The translations under genes and the position numbers were made by a program. Below the pieces are notes generated by a model. That model made no database searches. It saw nothing but the letters and a program-made list of their open reading frames with translations, and was not told where the DNA came from. This document shows, one piece after another, positions 1 to 12,008 of a stretch of 64,000 bases of DNA. This stretch comes from Panaeolus papilionaceus. Taxonomy: Eukaryota > Basidiomycota > Agaricomycetes > Agaricales. Location: positions 2,170,001-2,234,000 of the forward strand of contig JADNRZ010000007.1 of the NCBI GenBank assembly GCA_015501605.1, given 5' to 3'. The stretch's first letter is position 1. Each line of letters opens with the position of its first letter.

Positions 1-1
1 C

Positions 2-1402
2 TCCATTTTCCATCAATTCAAGCAGGCCATCATCGATGCAGGTGCTCGTCAAGGGGAAAAGGGACGGAAGCTTACTCATTGGCAAATACCCAAGTTGGAG
101 TTCATGCAGAGTGTCACATTAGGTGTTCGCCTCAGTGGGTCCCCAATCCAGTGGTCGGCTGATACCACTGAACACGCACACATCAGACTGGTCAAGGACC
201 CTTCACGCGCATCAAACAAGCACAACTACGAGGCTCAGATTGTTCGTAGCCTCGATCGTCGAGACAAGGTTATGAACTTTGATCTGGCCACCGCTGTCCG
301 AGATGCAGGGGTCGAGTTCAAGGGCAATACTTCTCACAAATCTGCAGTCGAAGCGGATCCTCCCCAGGAGAATGACTTGGATGACTACACTGCGACCGAT
401 GACACCATCAATACAACAGCTGAACTTTTATCTTTGATTTCATCTGTCTGCACTCTCCCTGGATCGCATGCAGGTGCTGCAGGTATCAATACATATGGCA
501 TTACAAACTACTTCTACAAGGCCGCGCTTTTGACAAAAGGAATTGATCCTTCTGCCAAGGTTCCTTTCCGCACCGTTCAAAGTTCCCCAACAACCGCCTT
601 TCATCTCTCCCGGGATCCTCAACTGGGGATCCACACTGTCGACGAAGTGGCGAAGCTATTTGACATACCAGATTTTCAATCGGCAATATCCCGCTATGTG
701 TCAAGTATGGAGGCCAACTACCCGAATACGTTCGTTTCAGAATTCAGTTCCACTGGAATGTCCACTCACCACCCTCGATCACTGCCTGATAAAGTCCAGG
801 TCTGGACATCACTTCGCCTTCAATCTACATCTTACCACCATCCCCATCCCATTTTATTGCCTGTCACATTGAAAGCCGAACCACAATTAGGGGGACATGA
901 TTCCGCTATCTTTTGTGTCAATGCACCAAGCCAATGGCCACAAAGCGGACTCACAGGTAAGTGATTTGACTTCTATAATGCCTGGAGATGGAACTGAACC
1001 CATGGCTATCCAGGCCATATCGTTGCTGATGTTTGTCTTATATTTCGCCTCGTACTTCCGAAAAGCCGCCACAACATACCAGATAGATTCCTTGCGTACG
1101 TACAAAAATTTATCATTACCCCTCAGCCCAATCCTCGCAATACAAGGCAAACAGGCCAATTCCCTGATGCAAACACAGGCCTCTACCGTCTTAAACGAGG
1201 CACAGCACAACAACACAACTCTCATCTCTGCGGAGATGTTATTCCTCTCGAACAACTTCGTGCTCTGGTGGACCTTGTGCCAAATTTTGGAGGGAAAGCG
1301 GACGGCCGGCTGACATGCGAGAATAGTCTGGCATACAGCCATGAATTTTGGCTTAATAAGTACTTCGACAAGGAACTCTTTTACCCATTGACACTTTCTT
1401 AG
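2..1402 (+). CDS. Plavaka-type transposon protein, C-terminal part (runs off the left edge)
   Basis: The frame is open from the first codon of the window. Its order of motifs is that of Plavaka (KDZ-type) transposon proteins of agaricomycetes: HWQIPKLEFMQSV, then QWSADTTEHAHI, a LDRRDKV block, VWTSLRLQS, and a final block with RALVDLVPNFGGKADGRLT and EFWLNKYFDKELFY. A 57 bp GT-AG intron at 957-1013 (donor GTAAGT, phase 1) joins SQWPQSGLTG to HIVADVCLIFRL, and the second exon stays open to TAG at 1400-1402. Ignoring the intron truncates the protein at 964. The catalytic DDE part would lie left of the window, so whether the element is intact cannot be judged. I found no terminal repeat to the right. 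Family membership rests on recognised sequence. The intron is my inference from phase and splice consensus. Confidence 0.8.
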
Positions 1403-1670
1403 AGCATATACGATACTATGACTGGACAGCACGAGACTTGAAAAGTATTACACTTACATTTTTCTCAAAATAAATTCTGTTCCTTATATTTAAACCAACC
1501 CTATAAATACGTCACCACACCCATCTTCTGACAGTGAGCTGACTTTGCTGGTGCATGCTTAATTTAAGTATGTAGTGTTCTTCTTACAGGTTGCAATGCA
1601 CCAGATAGTAACAATATACTTTAATCAGGAAGAGAGGGAATTCCAGACATGGCAATTGCACATGCATGAC

Positions 1671-2080
1671 GCTGTAAAGCTACTGAGGTACCATGGAGCT
1701 CGACTGTACACTCCGAATATATTGGAGTCCCTGACATAACACTCCAGAGCACTACTCGGCTACACGGTCCTACAGGAGCCAAGGGCAATGCTACAAGCGA
1801 TGGCGTGATTGCTATACGGAGCTACTGTCCAAAAACAGAAATTGCTGATGCTATTCGAGCACACGTGAGTCATTTTATATATATACCTCCTAGTAGAGAT
1901 AACACCTACTCGACAGAGGAGGAAAACATTGAAGCTTCGACTTCGCCTGTTGCAGAAGCAGCGCGAACAGTCTTGGTATCGCTACTCGAAGACAGATCAG
2001 TAAATCATCATTATAAAAGAATCACAAATGCGTACTCGAAGATAGCAGTAGACATTGTTAGAGATGTTTTCGTTGCTTGA
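1671..2080 (+). other. open frame of unknown origin, no ATG
   Basis: About 136 codons are open and read like protein (for example VIAIRSYCPKTEIADAIRAH, then SPVAEAARTVLVSLLEDR), but the frame follows directly on a TGA and has no good ATG. It may be an internal or last exon, or a relic belonging to the Plavaka element just upstream. I do not recognise it. Beyond it, 2081-2972 holds only short overlapping frames and no supported gene. Confidence 0.2.
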
Positions 2081-2972
2081 CTGGATGGAAGCGAAAAAGT
2101 GAACGAGGAGGATAAAGAACTCTAAGTGGCTTATATAGGTACCAAATGAAGGGTCGTATCGATTCTGCTCGTGACCGCGAACAAAGTTTATTCTTGTCAG
2201 GCGCTCATCGCAACGAGCGGAGGTGTCCATTCACCGGTTCTAAGCGACTTCTCGCGTTGTACCCTGTTGAGGCACATCCCATTCACTCTAGCTTCTTTCT
2301 TCTCAAGCGGATATATTTTCCAGTCAAACGAACAAGAACATACAAAATAGAATCTATTCCGACAGAAACCCTGACCATTTTCTGTGCGTTCTGTCAATCT
2401 TTTTCAGTTCCCAGGTACTATTTCAGGGTCAGCGGGTGGAAACCTGTCAACTTTCTGTGCATTCGAGGAGGATCGGAACTGTCAAATGATTCCTTCCGCT
2501 GTTTCTTGTCATTCAACAGTGCTCTCCACGATATGCATCAATCTGTCCAACATGATGCACAGCGTCTGCCAACCTGCAGGTCCCAGGTACATATTTAGTC
2601 GGCATCAAACCTCCATTGACCTCGGGGGCAGTGTTCCATTTGATGTTCGTAATTTGACAGCGTGACCATGTCGTCGACGGGCTCATGTGGATCAAAACGC
2701 GTAGATAGCAGAAGGCGTCGCGTTCTGTTCGTGGTTCTTGCATCTTCTATCTTCTCCATTCACGTTCACTTTAAGATCTTCGCAAAACAATTGCGCGAAA
2801 CATTAAAACTAGAAACAGGAGATAGAGACTGAACAGGGGTATATTATTGCGCAGTGCAGGGCGCGATTAGTAGCTACTAGCTTTGATACAAGAATCATTG
2901 TTGAACAAATTGAAAGTAAAATCAGAGTAATACATTATATCCTGCAGTCACGAGTCGACAATGTATCATGGG

Positions 2973-4532
2973 CTAAGCCTTTAACAGTTCGGCGCTATCT
3001 GCGTCAGGCGCGTCGGGTACCTTCTTCTCTCCTATAATCCTCTTTCCAAACGCCTTTCCAGGGGTAATACCACCCATCTTACTCTGCCTCCAAGGCGTAT
3101 TCTGAATGAATGCCGCTGACCAAGCTGAATCCTTGAAATCAACTTCGAAGAAGTTGGGGGGGAAGTTATCGTCCACGAGGCAAACCCATTTCGAGTCTGT
3201 CTGGAACGAGGTGGAGGTCTTAGCTTCGTAGGGAGAGTAGGCGTCGTAAGCAATCGCCGAGACAGAAAGACCCACGTCCCCCCGCAGTGGGCCCTGGGAG
3301 CCGAGGACAGCAACAACGACCTTGGATGTGGGAGGGAACTTGATGGTGTAGTTTTCAGGCTGCATCCATTCTTTGCCACAGCCAACCAGCTTTCCATTGA
3401 CATATAGCGTGTAAAGATCGTCGCATGCGATGGAAATTGTGAGTGCGTTGACAGGCGTCGAAGTTGTGATTGTGCGACGGAAGGCTCGAGTATGACCGAC
3501 ACGTGGCTTTGGGGTACGTTGGACTTCAGGAGTCCAAACCCAGGGAGTGGATTGGAGCGATGGAAAGGAGAGAATGGTGGGTTTTTTAACGATGGGTACA
3601 GGAGGCGGCATCGGTGCAGGTACAGGCTCAGGAAGGGGAAAGCTGGGAGTAACAGGCTCAACCTGTCGGGGTTCGGTTACAGGAGTCGGCATTTGGTAAG
3701 GAGGAGGAGGGGAGAGCTCCTTTTTAGGTTCTTTGGGGATAGGGAAGACGACAGGGTTAGTGGATGCAGGATCGACGGGTTTCGATTTGTCGTCACCACC
3801 ACTTTTGTCCAATGGCTGGGCAACAGGGGGTGAACCTGTGGAATAGCTACATGAATACCAGCTATTTCAAGCGCAAATTGAGAGAACTTACAAACGTGGT
3901 CGGGCTTCTTTGAAGCACCTGAGAGCAAATCCTCGAGCAAGAGCTCAAAAGGCGGGACTCCCAGTCTGCTGGAATCTGTTGAGGTGTTATGCGCGGATAC
4001 AGAGACGATTTCCTTCATGATATCTTGATGGACCTTCGTCATCTGCGCCTGAACGGTAGATCCAACGTTGTTTATGACTTGGCTAATGGCTTTGGTGACC
4101 TCCTCATGGATCTCCTTTGTGACGGTTGACACAGTCACCGAGGTGATACCTTCTACAAATGTCTTGAGAATGGGGTTTGAAGCGAGCATAGACAAGTCTG
4201 GCTGAGCGACAATGTTGAAGCGCATCCAAGGGACCTGAGAGAAAACCATCGCCAGATCATGACTGTTTCTATGGTCAGTAGTAGGTAATGAGCGTTGGCA
4301 GAATCGGTAGTGTTCAGAAACGTACTGATGAAACCCATTCATAAGAGCTGTTGGGCTCTGAGGAGCGCAAGTATCGTGGTGTCCGTTTGAGATGGTGGGC
4401 TGAGAAGCACCATCGCCGGAAACTCGTCCATGGCCATTCATATTAACAGAGCTATTTGCCCCAAGCGTGATCAACTACTCAAATCGACACAATAATGACT
4501 GAATGGACTTACTCGAAAGTTATGGAAGACAT
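2973..4532 (-). CDS. gene A: two-part protein with helical N-region, Pro-rich linker and C-terminal beta-sandwich domain
   Basis: Exon model on the minus strand: 4513-4532, 4326-4451, 3892-4268, 2973-3835. The lengths 20+126+377+863 give 461 aa with all phases matching. Introns are 61, 57 and 56 bp; the first ends in CAAATAG exactly like the paralogue at 7881. Residues ~58-160 start with SQVPWMRF and are mostly amphipathic helix. Residues ~190-268 are a Pro-rich linker. Residues ~269-450 look like a galactose-binding-type jelly roll: HTRAFRRTI, then ADD-like CDDLYTLYVNGKLVG, as in the N-terminal domain of bacterial alpha-rhamnosidases. There is no signal peptide, so it is probably cytosolic. 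Function is unknown; carbohydrate or ligand binding is only inferred from the fold-like pattern. Compared with gene B it has one extra intron in the linker and lacks one upstream. Confidence 0.75.
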
Positions 4533-5019
4533 ATCCGTGCGCAAGTGTGGTGGGTTGGTGGGGTCTGAAAGTCAGCCAGTACTTGCACTCGATGGCGGTT
4601 GTAATAGAAATGTCGAAACACAACTCGAAGTTGAACTAGTGTTTAATTAGATTTTGAAAAGCATTCGGAGTTAAAAAACCCCCTCCTTGAATTCATCACT
4701 GCCGGTGCCAGGTCCCCGTTCAAATAACGTTTCTGAAAGGCGTGGGGGATTTCTGTGCGTCTTATGTGCACTGAAGAATATCGGAACTGTCATATCAGCA
4801 TGCTTCCCACAATCAAAAGTTGATCTAATCGGTTGCAATCCAGGCGCTTCGGTGTCTTTGTCGTCTTTCCGGTGAGTGCGCTGAACTCTGGGAGGTGGGG
4901 AGCTGTGAAGCTTGTGTTACACGGACTCAATTAAACTTGGAGGCTTGTTTTTCTTTTTTGTAGATGTGGGTGTTACACCTTATTACACTCAACGAGGAGG
5001 ATACTACATTATTGAAATC

Positions 5020-5600
5020 ATTTGGTGTTGACGTCTTTCATCAAACCACTCATAATATCCTTCAAGAACTACTCGAAGGGAAGAATGCCCAGGGGACCGG
5101 AAAGAGTTAACGTCGCCTCAGTATTGACACACACGATCCCCCTCGTAATGTCTCCCTGCACCTCCATCATCCTCTCACTAACGCTAGCGCCGACATTCGC
5201 GATAACCTCTCCAACTGCCTCGGCGACTTCTTTGAGGATCTCCTCGGACATGGTTTCAACTGTTGCGGTGCTGATATCATCAACGAACTTCATGACTGTT
5301 GGGTCGCTGGTGGGTTGTGTCAAGTCGGGCTGGGCAATAATATTGAAGTAGTAGGGAACTTAAGAAAGACCATGGCGAGGTCATAGCCATTTCCAATAAA
5401 ATAAACTCAGTAAAGACGTACTAAATTGGTGCAAGATGGTCACATATTTGTAAACCCGGTAAGCGGAGTGGTAGAACTCTGAGTCCCGTCGTTTTGAGAG
5501 TAACCGTCCCCGTTGTATGGGACCGTCGTGATGGTTGCAACAGTGTCAGCTTCTCTGGTGGAGAGCCTGTCAGATACATTAGAGTATATTTAAATTGTTT
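5020..5600 (-). pseudogene. copy C: truncated paralogue of genes A and B
   Basis: The stretch 5069-5338 (minus) encodes the same helical segment as genes A and B, starting FNIIAQPDL and ending LGILPFE. Upstream, GYDLAMVF matches the SHDLAMVF and SHELANAF blocks of A and B, but a 1-nt deletion near 5355 separates it from FNIIAQPDL in frame. A donor in the same place as in gene A (GTACGT, ~5430) and an N-terminal exon remnant further up are visible. The Pro-rich linker and the whole beta-sandwich are missing. This is a dead third copy in the same orientation as gene A. Confidence 0.7.
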
Positions 5601-6547
5601 AGAGGATTAAAATACAAGGCTTGGATGATAGTCATTTTGATGCGCGAATCTGGATGATAAGGTACTGACACGGGGGACACTCATCACCAAAGTTCTGTGC
5701 AACCGGACATCAAATTGTCCCCCGTGTGAAGGACTCATTATTGAGGACCCTTTATAGTCAGGGGTCTAATGATGAATCAAGGCGCGGTCTCGGATTATCC
5801 CCAGAATGGATTCAAATCGTCTATCTTCCCATTTTTTGACACAATGTACACATCGGGAACCATAACTGAAAAAATCAAACAGGTTTTCGGGGGGTAGTAC
5901 CTCTATCTCGTTCGATATGGGATGTTTTTAAGGCATGCGTGGATCGTCCTTCCATGATGAGTAGTTACGAAATGCGTAAGATATAATGCGTATTCACTTG
6001 TCGCAGCCGCATATTTCTTTATGGTAAATAAAGGGTAATGTTTTGAGAGCAGCTCTCGACATTCCCGATTGAATCTACGTCCTCTCCAGAACGACACAAC
6101 CTACCGAGGCTCATAATCGGCGAAGATTAACGTCTATGAATGTCATTAGCATCATGCCTGTTTGGACGACTACCCTGTCACAGGGATTCGAAAATGTGAC
6201 TCACGTTAACTCAAGTGGGTTGGTTAAGTACGCCGGACGGTTCTTGCTTAATCATTGTTGAACGAAATCTCGAAATTGGAATTGGTTGGCACACAAGCAC
6301 ACATGGTCGTTCTATCATGGGATGCGCACCAAGTGTAACGATTAGCATAAACCCACAATAACGAGACCTCAGGTGTTATCGGGCCATCGAAGGAAGGCGA
6401 ATCTTCAACGGTCCCGAATCTCGGTTAACGTACGCCCAGAAGCTGAGACACCTCCGTCCTTTCTAACTTGCCTATCGTACCGAAACTTCTTCCAAATCCC
6501 CCGTTTCATCGATACCAGAACCGGGCTGGCAACGATTCCTTTCTACA

Positions 6548-7084
6548 ATTGGAGACATCCACGTAGTTATCATCAACACCCCTTTGGGCTCACCCTCAGC
6601 TTCCAACACTCTCACCATCGCATCTCTTGGACGTATTATTTCGGCAGGTATCTCAGTCCTTCATTTTGTGATGAACAATGAGAAACTGCCGGACCTTTGG
6701 GAGCTATCACCACCGTTCCGTATTTACAACACCACCCGGTGGATAGGCATCACACCATCATGCACAATCGTCGGAATCATCATTCCGGATGATATTTTAC
6801 GTCCAGGTCATTCTTGTCGCTCTCTTGCGAGGAACTTGTCATGCCAACCCAACCCCATCCCCGGCGTTCTGACACTCAGGTCTAACAGCGATGACTCCTC
6901 TCCGACAGACGATGTCATGGTATTATTTGGGTATCACCACATTGGCCTTTCGAATCTCAATCATGTCAATATCATTACCTTCTCCTGGCCCGATGATGAC
7001 GATATTCTTCCTCAAGGCTCGAAAACATTTTTGTTTCCGACGTTTGCAGTCGACGCCGTAATAGATGAGATTTCTGGGACGTAG
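6548..7084 (+). other. open frame, unrecognised
   Basis: About 178 codons are open from 6548, with a protein-like stretch (GDIHVVIINTPLG, later MVLFGYHHIGLSNLNHVNIITFSWPDDDD) ending at TAG 7082-7084. No ATG begins the frame and an upstream in-frame stop lies at ~6463. An acceptor such as the CAG at ~6519 could make this a terminal exon, but I cannot model the rest. I do not recognise the family. The flanking 5601-6547 and 7085-7799 hold no feature I can support. Confidence 0.25.
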
Positions 7085-7799
7085 CATAAAATAATACTAA
7101 ATAATTTGTGTAAATTTGCAATGTACATTAGTAGGAGTTGAAGAACAAGCATCATGCAATCCAAGAATGCTATGTGTGACAAGATGAACGCGTTATCGTC
7201 CGCGACGTAATACACGTGACTGCGTTCCGGGCAATGTCACAGTTGACCCTGCTCCATTCTGGTGGATGTGTACCTTCCGCCGTGGAGTATTTGTAATCTA
7301 CAGTACCTGTACCTGCAGGTTTAGCGTTCAATACACACCTCCCTAGATTGAAAGACACCCATATTGATATGTTACAAACCGGGACAACATCGCTTGACAT
7401 CACTGATGTTCAGGAAATGCACAGAAATCGTGAAATCTCCCACATGGCAGCCCTGTGCCGGACCCCGAGAGAATTTATTTTGACAGAACCTGACACAACG
7501 CACAGAAATCAATCAGGTTGTCTCTTTATTTTCGACTCAACCGTGGAGTCGACAAGGAGATAATTCATTAATAATTCACAATCAATATATTCGTCGACCT
7601 GAATTATGTTCGGTGTTACATGGAATTATCTGATAGAGGCGGCAGGGTAACAGTTCCGGTGATATCGCTGAGCGTCTGTTTGACATTTCATGAGACTTCC
7701 TGATTTCTGTGCAATGGACCTTGTTGTTCTAGACTTACTCCAATCGGTGATTACAGATGCATTCGATGTCCGTGCTGTGCCCCACCAGGGCTTCAAGGC

Positions 7800-7806
7800 T
7801 ATAAAA
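7800..7806 (+). promoter_or_regulatory. TATA box of gene B
   Basis: TATAAAA lies 75 bp upstream of the ATG at 7881. It is followed by a CT-rich stretch (CTCCTCTTCATCAGCTTCTC) and an A-rich leader (ACAAACAAAAATG), the usual layout of a well-expressed filamentous-fungal promoter. Confidence 0.6.
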
Positions 7807-7880
7807 GTGACACGAAAGTTGCAGCTCCTCTTCATCAGCTTCTCCACTACTCTTCAGCAACAAGCAACTAACAAACAAAA

Positions 7881-9361
7881 ATGTCCACCGCTGAAATCGA
7901 GTAGGCGTTCTTTTTGTGCTCATTAGTGGAATTTACTGACGCAGTGTGCTCAAATAGCTCCACCACAGTTCGCTCCTCCTCTGCGACCAGCAAAATCCAG
8001 GCTTCCTTGTCCACCTCCGAATCAGTCTCCTCAACCCAGTGAGTTTGGTCGTCGTATACTTAACGTTTCATCCTGAGATTAGTTCTCTTAGGGTTACCTC
8101 GACCACCAGCACAGGTCTTCACCTCCCTCTCAACAACCATGGTCTACCTATCCTGACTCCCGTCACCACGCCTGGCACCGAGCATTGCCACGATCACACC
8201 ATCTACAGCCCAACCGTCCATTACAAACAATTCCATGAGTAAGCTTACCTTGATAAGCGCATATGCAATGTCATTAATGAATGTCATTACAGGAGCAGCC
8301 ATGAGCTCGCCAACGCATTCTCTCAAGTTCCATGGATGCGTTTCAGTATCGTTGCCCAGCCCGACCTCAACGTCCTTGCCAACACCCCCGCAGTCACGGC
8401 GTTCGTTAACCAGGTCACTGAAATGACGATTGCCGCCGTCTCCAAGGAGATTCACCAACAGATCACGGTCGCCGTCCAGCAGGTCATCTCGAACATTGGC
8501 ACCAACATGAACAAGACGATGAAGGACATGCACGCCAACATCATGCAAGAGATTGTTAGCGTCAATGCTCACAAGTCTGCCACTGCTCACGGGCATCTTG
8601 GATTCAACCCCTTCGATAAACTTGTCCAAGAACTTAAGGCAGATAAGCACGACTGCCACTGCCCCCCTGATTCGACCACCAAGCCCGTGATCCCAGCCCC
8701 ACCTGTTGTTGCTCCCATCATTCCCAAACCCATCCCTACCCCTCCTCCCAAACAATCCGTCGTTCTCCCCCCAACCCTCAAGGCCGGCTCGTGGATCTGG
8801 ACTACCGAGTACAAGAAGAACCCTCAGCCAGCTGCTGGTCACACTCGTGCTTTCCGTCGCACCATCAACACTCCTGCACCCGTCAACGCTCTCATTCTCG
8901 ATGTCGCAGCGGACGACATGTACACAGTTTACGTGAACGGCAAGCTCGTTGGATCAGGAAAGGAGTGGAGGGAGCCAGATCGCTACACCATCCGCTTCGA
9001 GCCCACCTCTCGTGTTGTTCTTGCTATCATTGCCAGCCAGGGTACCCCCCAAGCTGATGTTGGTTTGATCGCTGCTGGCAAGCTTTGGAACACTGCGGAT
9101 CCCAACCCCATGGGTATCGAGTTCGGTACCGATGCTCAGTGGAACACCTACACCGCTGACGATGTGTCTCCGACCTTCTTCGAGTCCACATTTCGCGATC
9201 AAACTTGGACTCCTGCGCATGTTATCACCGCTCACGGAGCTGCTCCATGGAGGGATATCAAGCCTGCCGCAGCAGGAAAAGCAGCTGGTCTGAGGATTAC
9301 GGGTGTCGCCAAGGTTCCTGATGCTCCCGAGGCCCCTATTGCCGAAGAGTGGAAGCTCTAA
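7881..9361 (+). CDS. gene B: paralogue of gene A (helical N-region, Pro-rich linker, beta-sandwich)
   Basis: Exons 7881-7900, 7958-8038, 8092-8238 and 8293-9361 (20+81+147+1069 nt) give 438 aa with consistent phases. Introns are 57, 53 and 54 bp. The first exon is 20 nt, as in gene A, and the first acceptor (CAAATAG|CTC) is shared. Residues ~88-190 hold SQVPWMRFSIVAQPD and a long helical stretch. The segment ~205-245 is Pro-rich, then SWIWTTEYKKN opens the beta-sandwich with HTRAFRRTI and ADDMYTVYVNGKLVGSG (~residue 291). Codon use is strongly C-ended and the promoter has TATA and CT blocks, so this is likely the expressed member. The splice choice at 8292/8293 could shift three bases. The 232-codon frame opposite this gene (8144-8842, minus) is a shadow of the GC-rich coding bias. 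Confidence 0.85.
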
Positions 9362-9972
9362 TAGTCGATATATCGGACATTCAAAATAGTTTTTCTTCTA
9401 ATTTATAAGAATATGTTTGTGTATATCCATTCTGCTTCGACAGGTTTTTGTTTCATTCATTGTGTTGTTTATACATGTCATTAATACATTCAATTAATTT
9501 CGCCTCTGTAATCCTCTGTGTGGCCTCTCAGTTATCACAATGTGAGTAACCGTGATAAGCACGATTTGTACAGTCTTCAACACTCTCCAAAAGAAACGAC
9601 TCTTCGTGCGTCGTTTTCTTCATGATATCCATGATGATGGCTCAGATGATGATTGAGTGCCCCATTGACAGACCTGATAGACAACATGTCTTCGAATTTT
9701 TTTCCCCCAGCCCGATGGTTCAATTACGCAGCGCGGTGTGAGATTTGATCCTCATTATACTCCTCAATTACTCTCGAACAACTCCTCTTTGACACTATGC
9801 GTGGGATTGGGGTTCACTATCGCATACCTCGTTCAAACAGGTCATTCGCATCAAGTCGCAGCTTATTCGGTTCGCGACAATTCAGTTTGTGATTGTCTCT
9901 GCGTTATTGGTGCGTTATACTTCGGCTCGGGTTAGTGGTGTGTCATCTATTCATCTTGCTTCTACGTGGTGA

Positions 9973-10101
9973 GTCTCCCGTAGTCGGGTAGTGTATGTGG
10001 GGATGAGCCTGGCTTGACCCCCTCCCAGGGCGAGAGGTGAGGGCGGTGGACGGGTGAGCCCCCGAACGCCGCCTCGCCTCCCTCTACCCAACTACGAGAG
10101 A
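9973..10101. repeat. nested inverted repeat (long hairpin)
   Basis: The outer arms 9973-9992 (TCTCCCGTAGTCGGGTAGTG) and 10082-10101 (CTCTACCCAACTACGAGAGA) are near-perfect reverse complements. The inner arms 10034-10048 (GAGGTGAGGGCGGTG) and 10067-10080 (CGCCGCCTCGCCTC) pair with one bulge. The structure is GC-rich in an AT-richer stretch and about 600 bp downstream of gene B. It could be a structured RNA or a small palindromic mobile element. The remaining non-coding stretch 9362-10676 shows nothing else I can name. Confidence 0.6.
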
Positions 10102-10676
10102 GCTCAAATTATGAGAAAAAGGTGTACACTAGTTAAATTCAAGTAACAAATGTCTATATGATAAATTCGGAGGTTGATTTTAATTGCGTGCAGTGGGAGT
10201 GGGAGGAAAGGACATAAAAGGGAAGAGGCGGTGAAAAAAGGTGTTGACAAGGGGGAAGGTGGGTGGGTTAAAAATAAGCGAGAGAGTGAGAGGAAACGAG
10301 AGCACGAGCGGCTACGTAGGCGAAGAAATAAGGAGTACTAGGTTAAGGAAATGAAGAGACAAGTTGGTAGGAGTCCGACGTATGAGTCGACTCGAGTCAC
10401 GTGCCCAAGAAGCAGGATCTATGCGAGCATAGATCCTTCCAACCCGCTCCGCTCGACATGATCCATCGTGACATATGAGTTGAACGCCCACGATAAAATA
10501 ATAAATCGTAATATTGGTTCACATATGATGGGTATTTTGGAATTATGCGCTCAATTATTTACAAGCACATTGTAGTCTCTTATGTCTACGGTTCTGGGGA
10601 GGATGGAGGGATGACCACAGTGACCAGTGACCACAACCCCAACGCAGGAGGGCTGGCTTGTGAATAGCATGATCAT

Positions 10677-11160
10677 TTAGTGAATAGACCGTTTCTTCGA
10701 AGTCTGTTCCTTCTCATTAACATTACTTGCGTCTTTCCTCGAACCAGTAGCTGGTGTTTATCAGTGAGTCAAAGTCGCAAGACCCGAACGACATCGGTGA
10801 TCTTCATACTCACCTTCTCCTCGAGAAACATCCCTCTGACTAGCGCCTGCTGTTGAGTCCCACGATTTCTGCTCTGCGCCAGTGATAAAGGAGAACTGTT
10901 TGATGAGAAGTGTGTTTAACTTGAAAGAGAGGAAGAACTACGTACCATACTCATATTCCTCCTGCCAGAAACGCATATCCTCTCCTGGTTTCCCATCGCC
11001 TGCATCCACCTCATCACTTGTAATACCAGACTCCTTCCGGTCCTCTTTAAAATCAGGATCTTAAAGTTGAAATCAATCAGTTATGAGTATCCCGCACAAT
11101 GCATTAAGCCAAAACCAAGGACATACGCTCAAATGATTCGACAACGTCCGACCCGGACAT
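10677..11160 (-). CDS. small four-exon acidic protein
   Basis: Minus-strand exons 11127-11160, 10946-11059, 10814-10873 and 10677-10750 (34+114+60+74 nt) give 93 aa. All three introns sit in phase 1 and have classic sites (GTATGT, GTACGT and GTGAGT donors; AAG, GCAG and CCAG acceptors; 67, 72 and 63 bp). The start MSGSDVVESFE and the tail EKEQTSKKRSIH flank a charged middle with EDMRFWQEEYEYE. There is no signal peptide or membrane segment; it is probably a soluble, disordered intracellular protein. The exons are too short to show up as long open frames, so the gene is easily missed. No family is recognised. The regular splice pattern is the main support. Confidence 0.6.
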
Positions 11161-11233
11161 GATCAGTATTGGGCGTTGGCGTGATGAGCATGAGATGCGG
11201 AGTCAAAAGGGGAGTCGCGACTAGAAAGGCTTT

Positions 11234-11258
11234 AAACACCACAGAGGTCGTGGTGTTT
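11234..11258. other. perfect short stem-loop
   Basis: AAACACCAC (11234-11242) and GTGGTGTTT (11250-11258) form a perfect 9-bp stem with a 7-nt loop, 74 bp upstream of the start of the small minus-strand gene. It might be a regulatory palindrome; the role is unknown. Confidence 0.35.
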
Positions 11259-11339
11259 CAGATTACTAACCATAAACGCAACTCCACCGGCGCCTGTCAG
11301 TACGAACCGGTACTTCTTTTATGATAAAAATAATCAATA

Positions 11340-11594
11340 TCATGTTTCGTCTGCCCCTGGTATCCCGCGAGGCTGAGTGCTCCTTCTATCCACCCTCAAT
11401 CCTATCCCAGAGTCGTGATCGTATGCTGTGTGAGACGTACAGTTTGATGTGATGCTCTTGACGGATGGATATTGGGATATCGAAACTGAGCTGGGGGTGG
11501 GGTTGGACGACGTTGATGTGCTAGATGCGTCATCTAGGTTTGCGTCTGATCGGATGAATGCGTTGGCAAGGGGAGGGGTCTCGGTCAAGTGCAA
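11340..11594 (-). other. Ser/Thr-rich open frame, possible last exon
   Basis: About 84 codons are open on the minus strand with fungal-looking composition: a Ser/Thr-rich stretch, then HDSGIGLRVDRRSTQPRGIP, ending at a stop. No ATG or convincing acceptor is seen upstream. It may be the last exon of a lost gene, or chance. 11595-12008 contains nothing else I can support. Confidence 0.2.
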
Positions 11595-12008
11595 CAGAGA
11601 TTTATGACAGAACTTTTTTTTTCACCGTTCATCCAGAATGAGTGGATGAGGTGATTAGACAAAATTGAGATATCGGTGAAACATGCATACGCATTCTAGT
11701 AACGAGGACTGTATAAATATGTAACGAGCATCCCATAACAACCTACCAACACCCCGTAACCAACGTTCAAGGACCCGTTAAGCATCACACTACTTTGAAT
11801 GCTGCTTAGGTGACCGATTGTGCGTACCCTATACGTGACTCCCCTCCAGCTCCATTTACATCGCATATGGAACTCGACGAGTCATTACGACCTAACGATA
11901 TTTTTAAATGAATATCAAGTAGAAAGGATGATCTAATAACACACACATAGCAAACAGAAGAGGGAAGCGCCCGACACATAAAGAATGAATGAAGATGTAA
12001 ATTACATA

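Noticed and set aside
8144..8842. 232-codon minus-strand frame opposite gene B
   Set aside because: It is a shadow of the strong C-ended codon bias of gene B, overlapping its exon 4; the Gly- and Val-rich composition and lack of splice structure speak against it.
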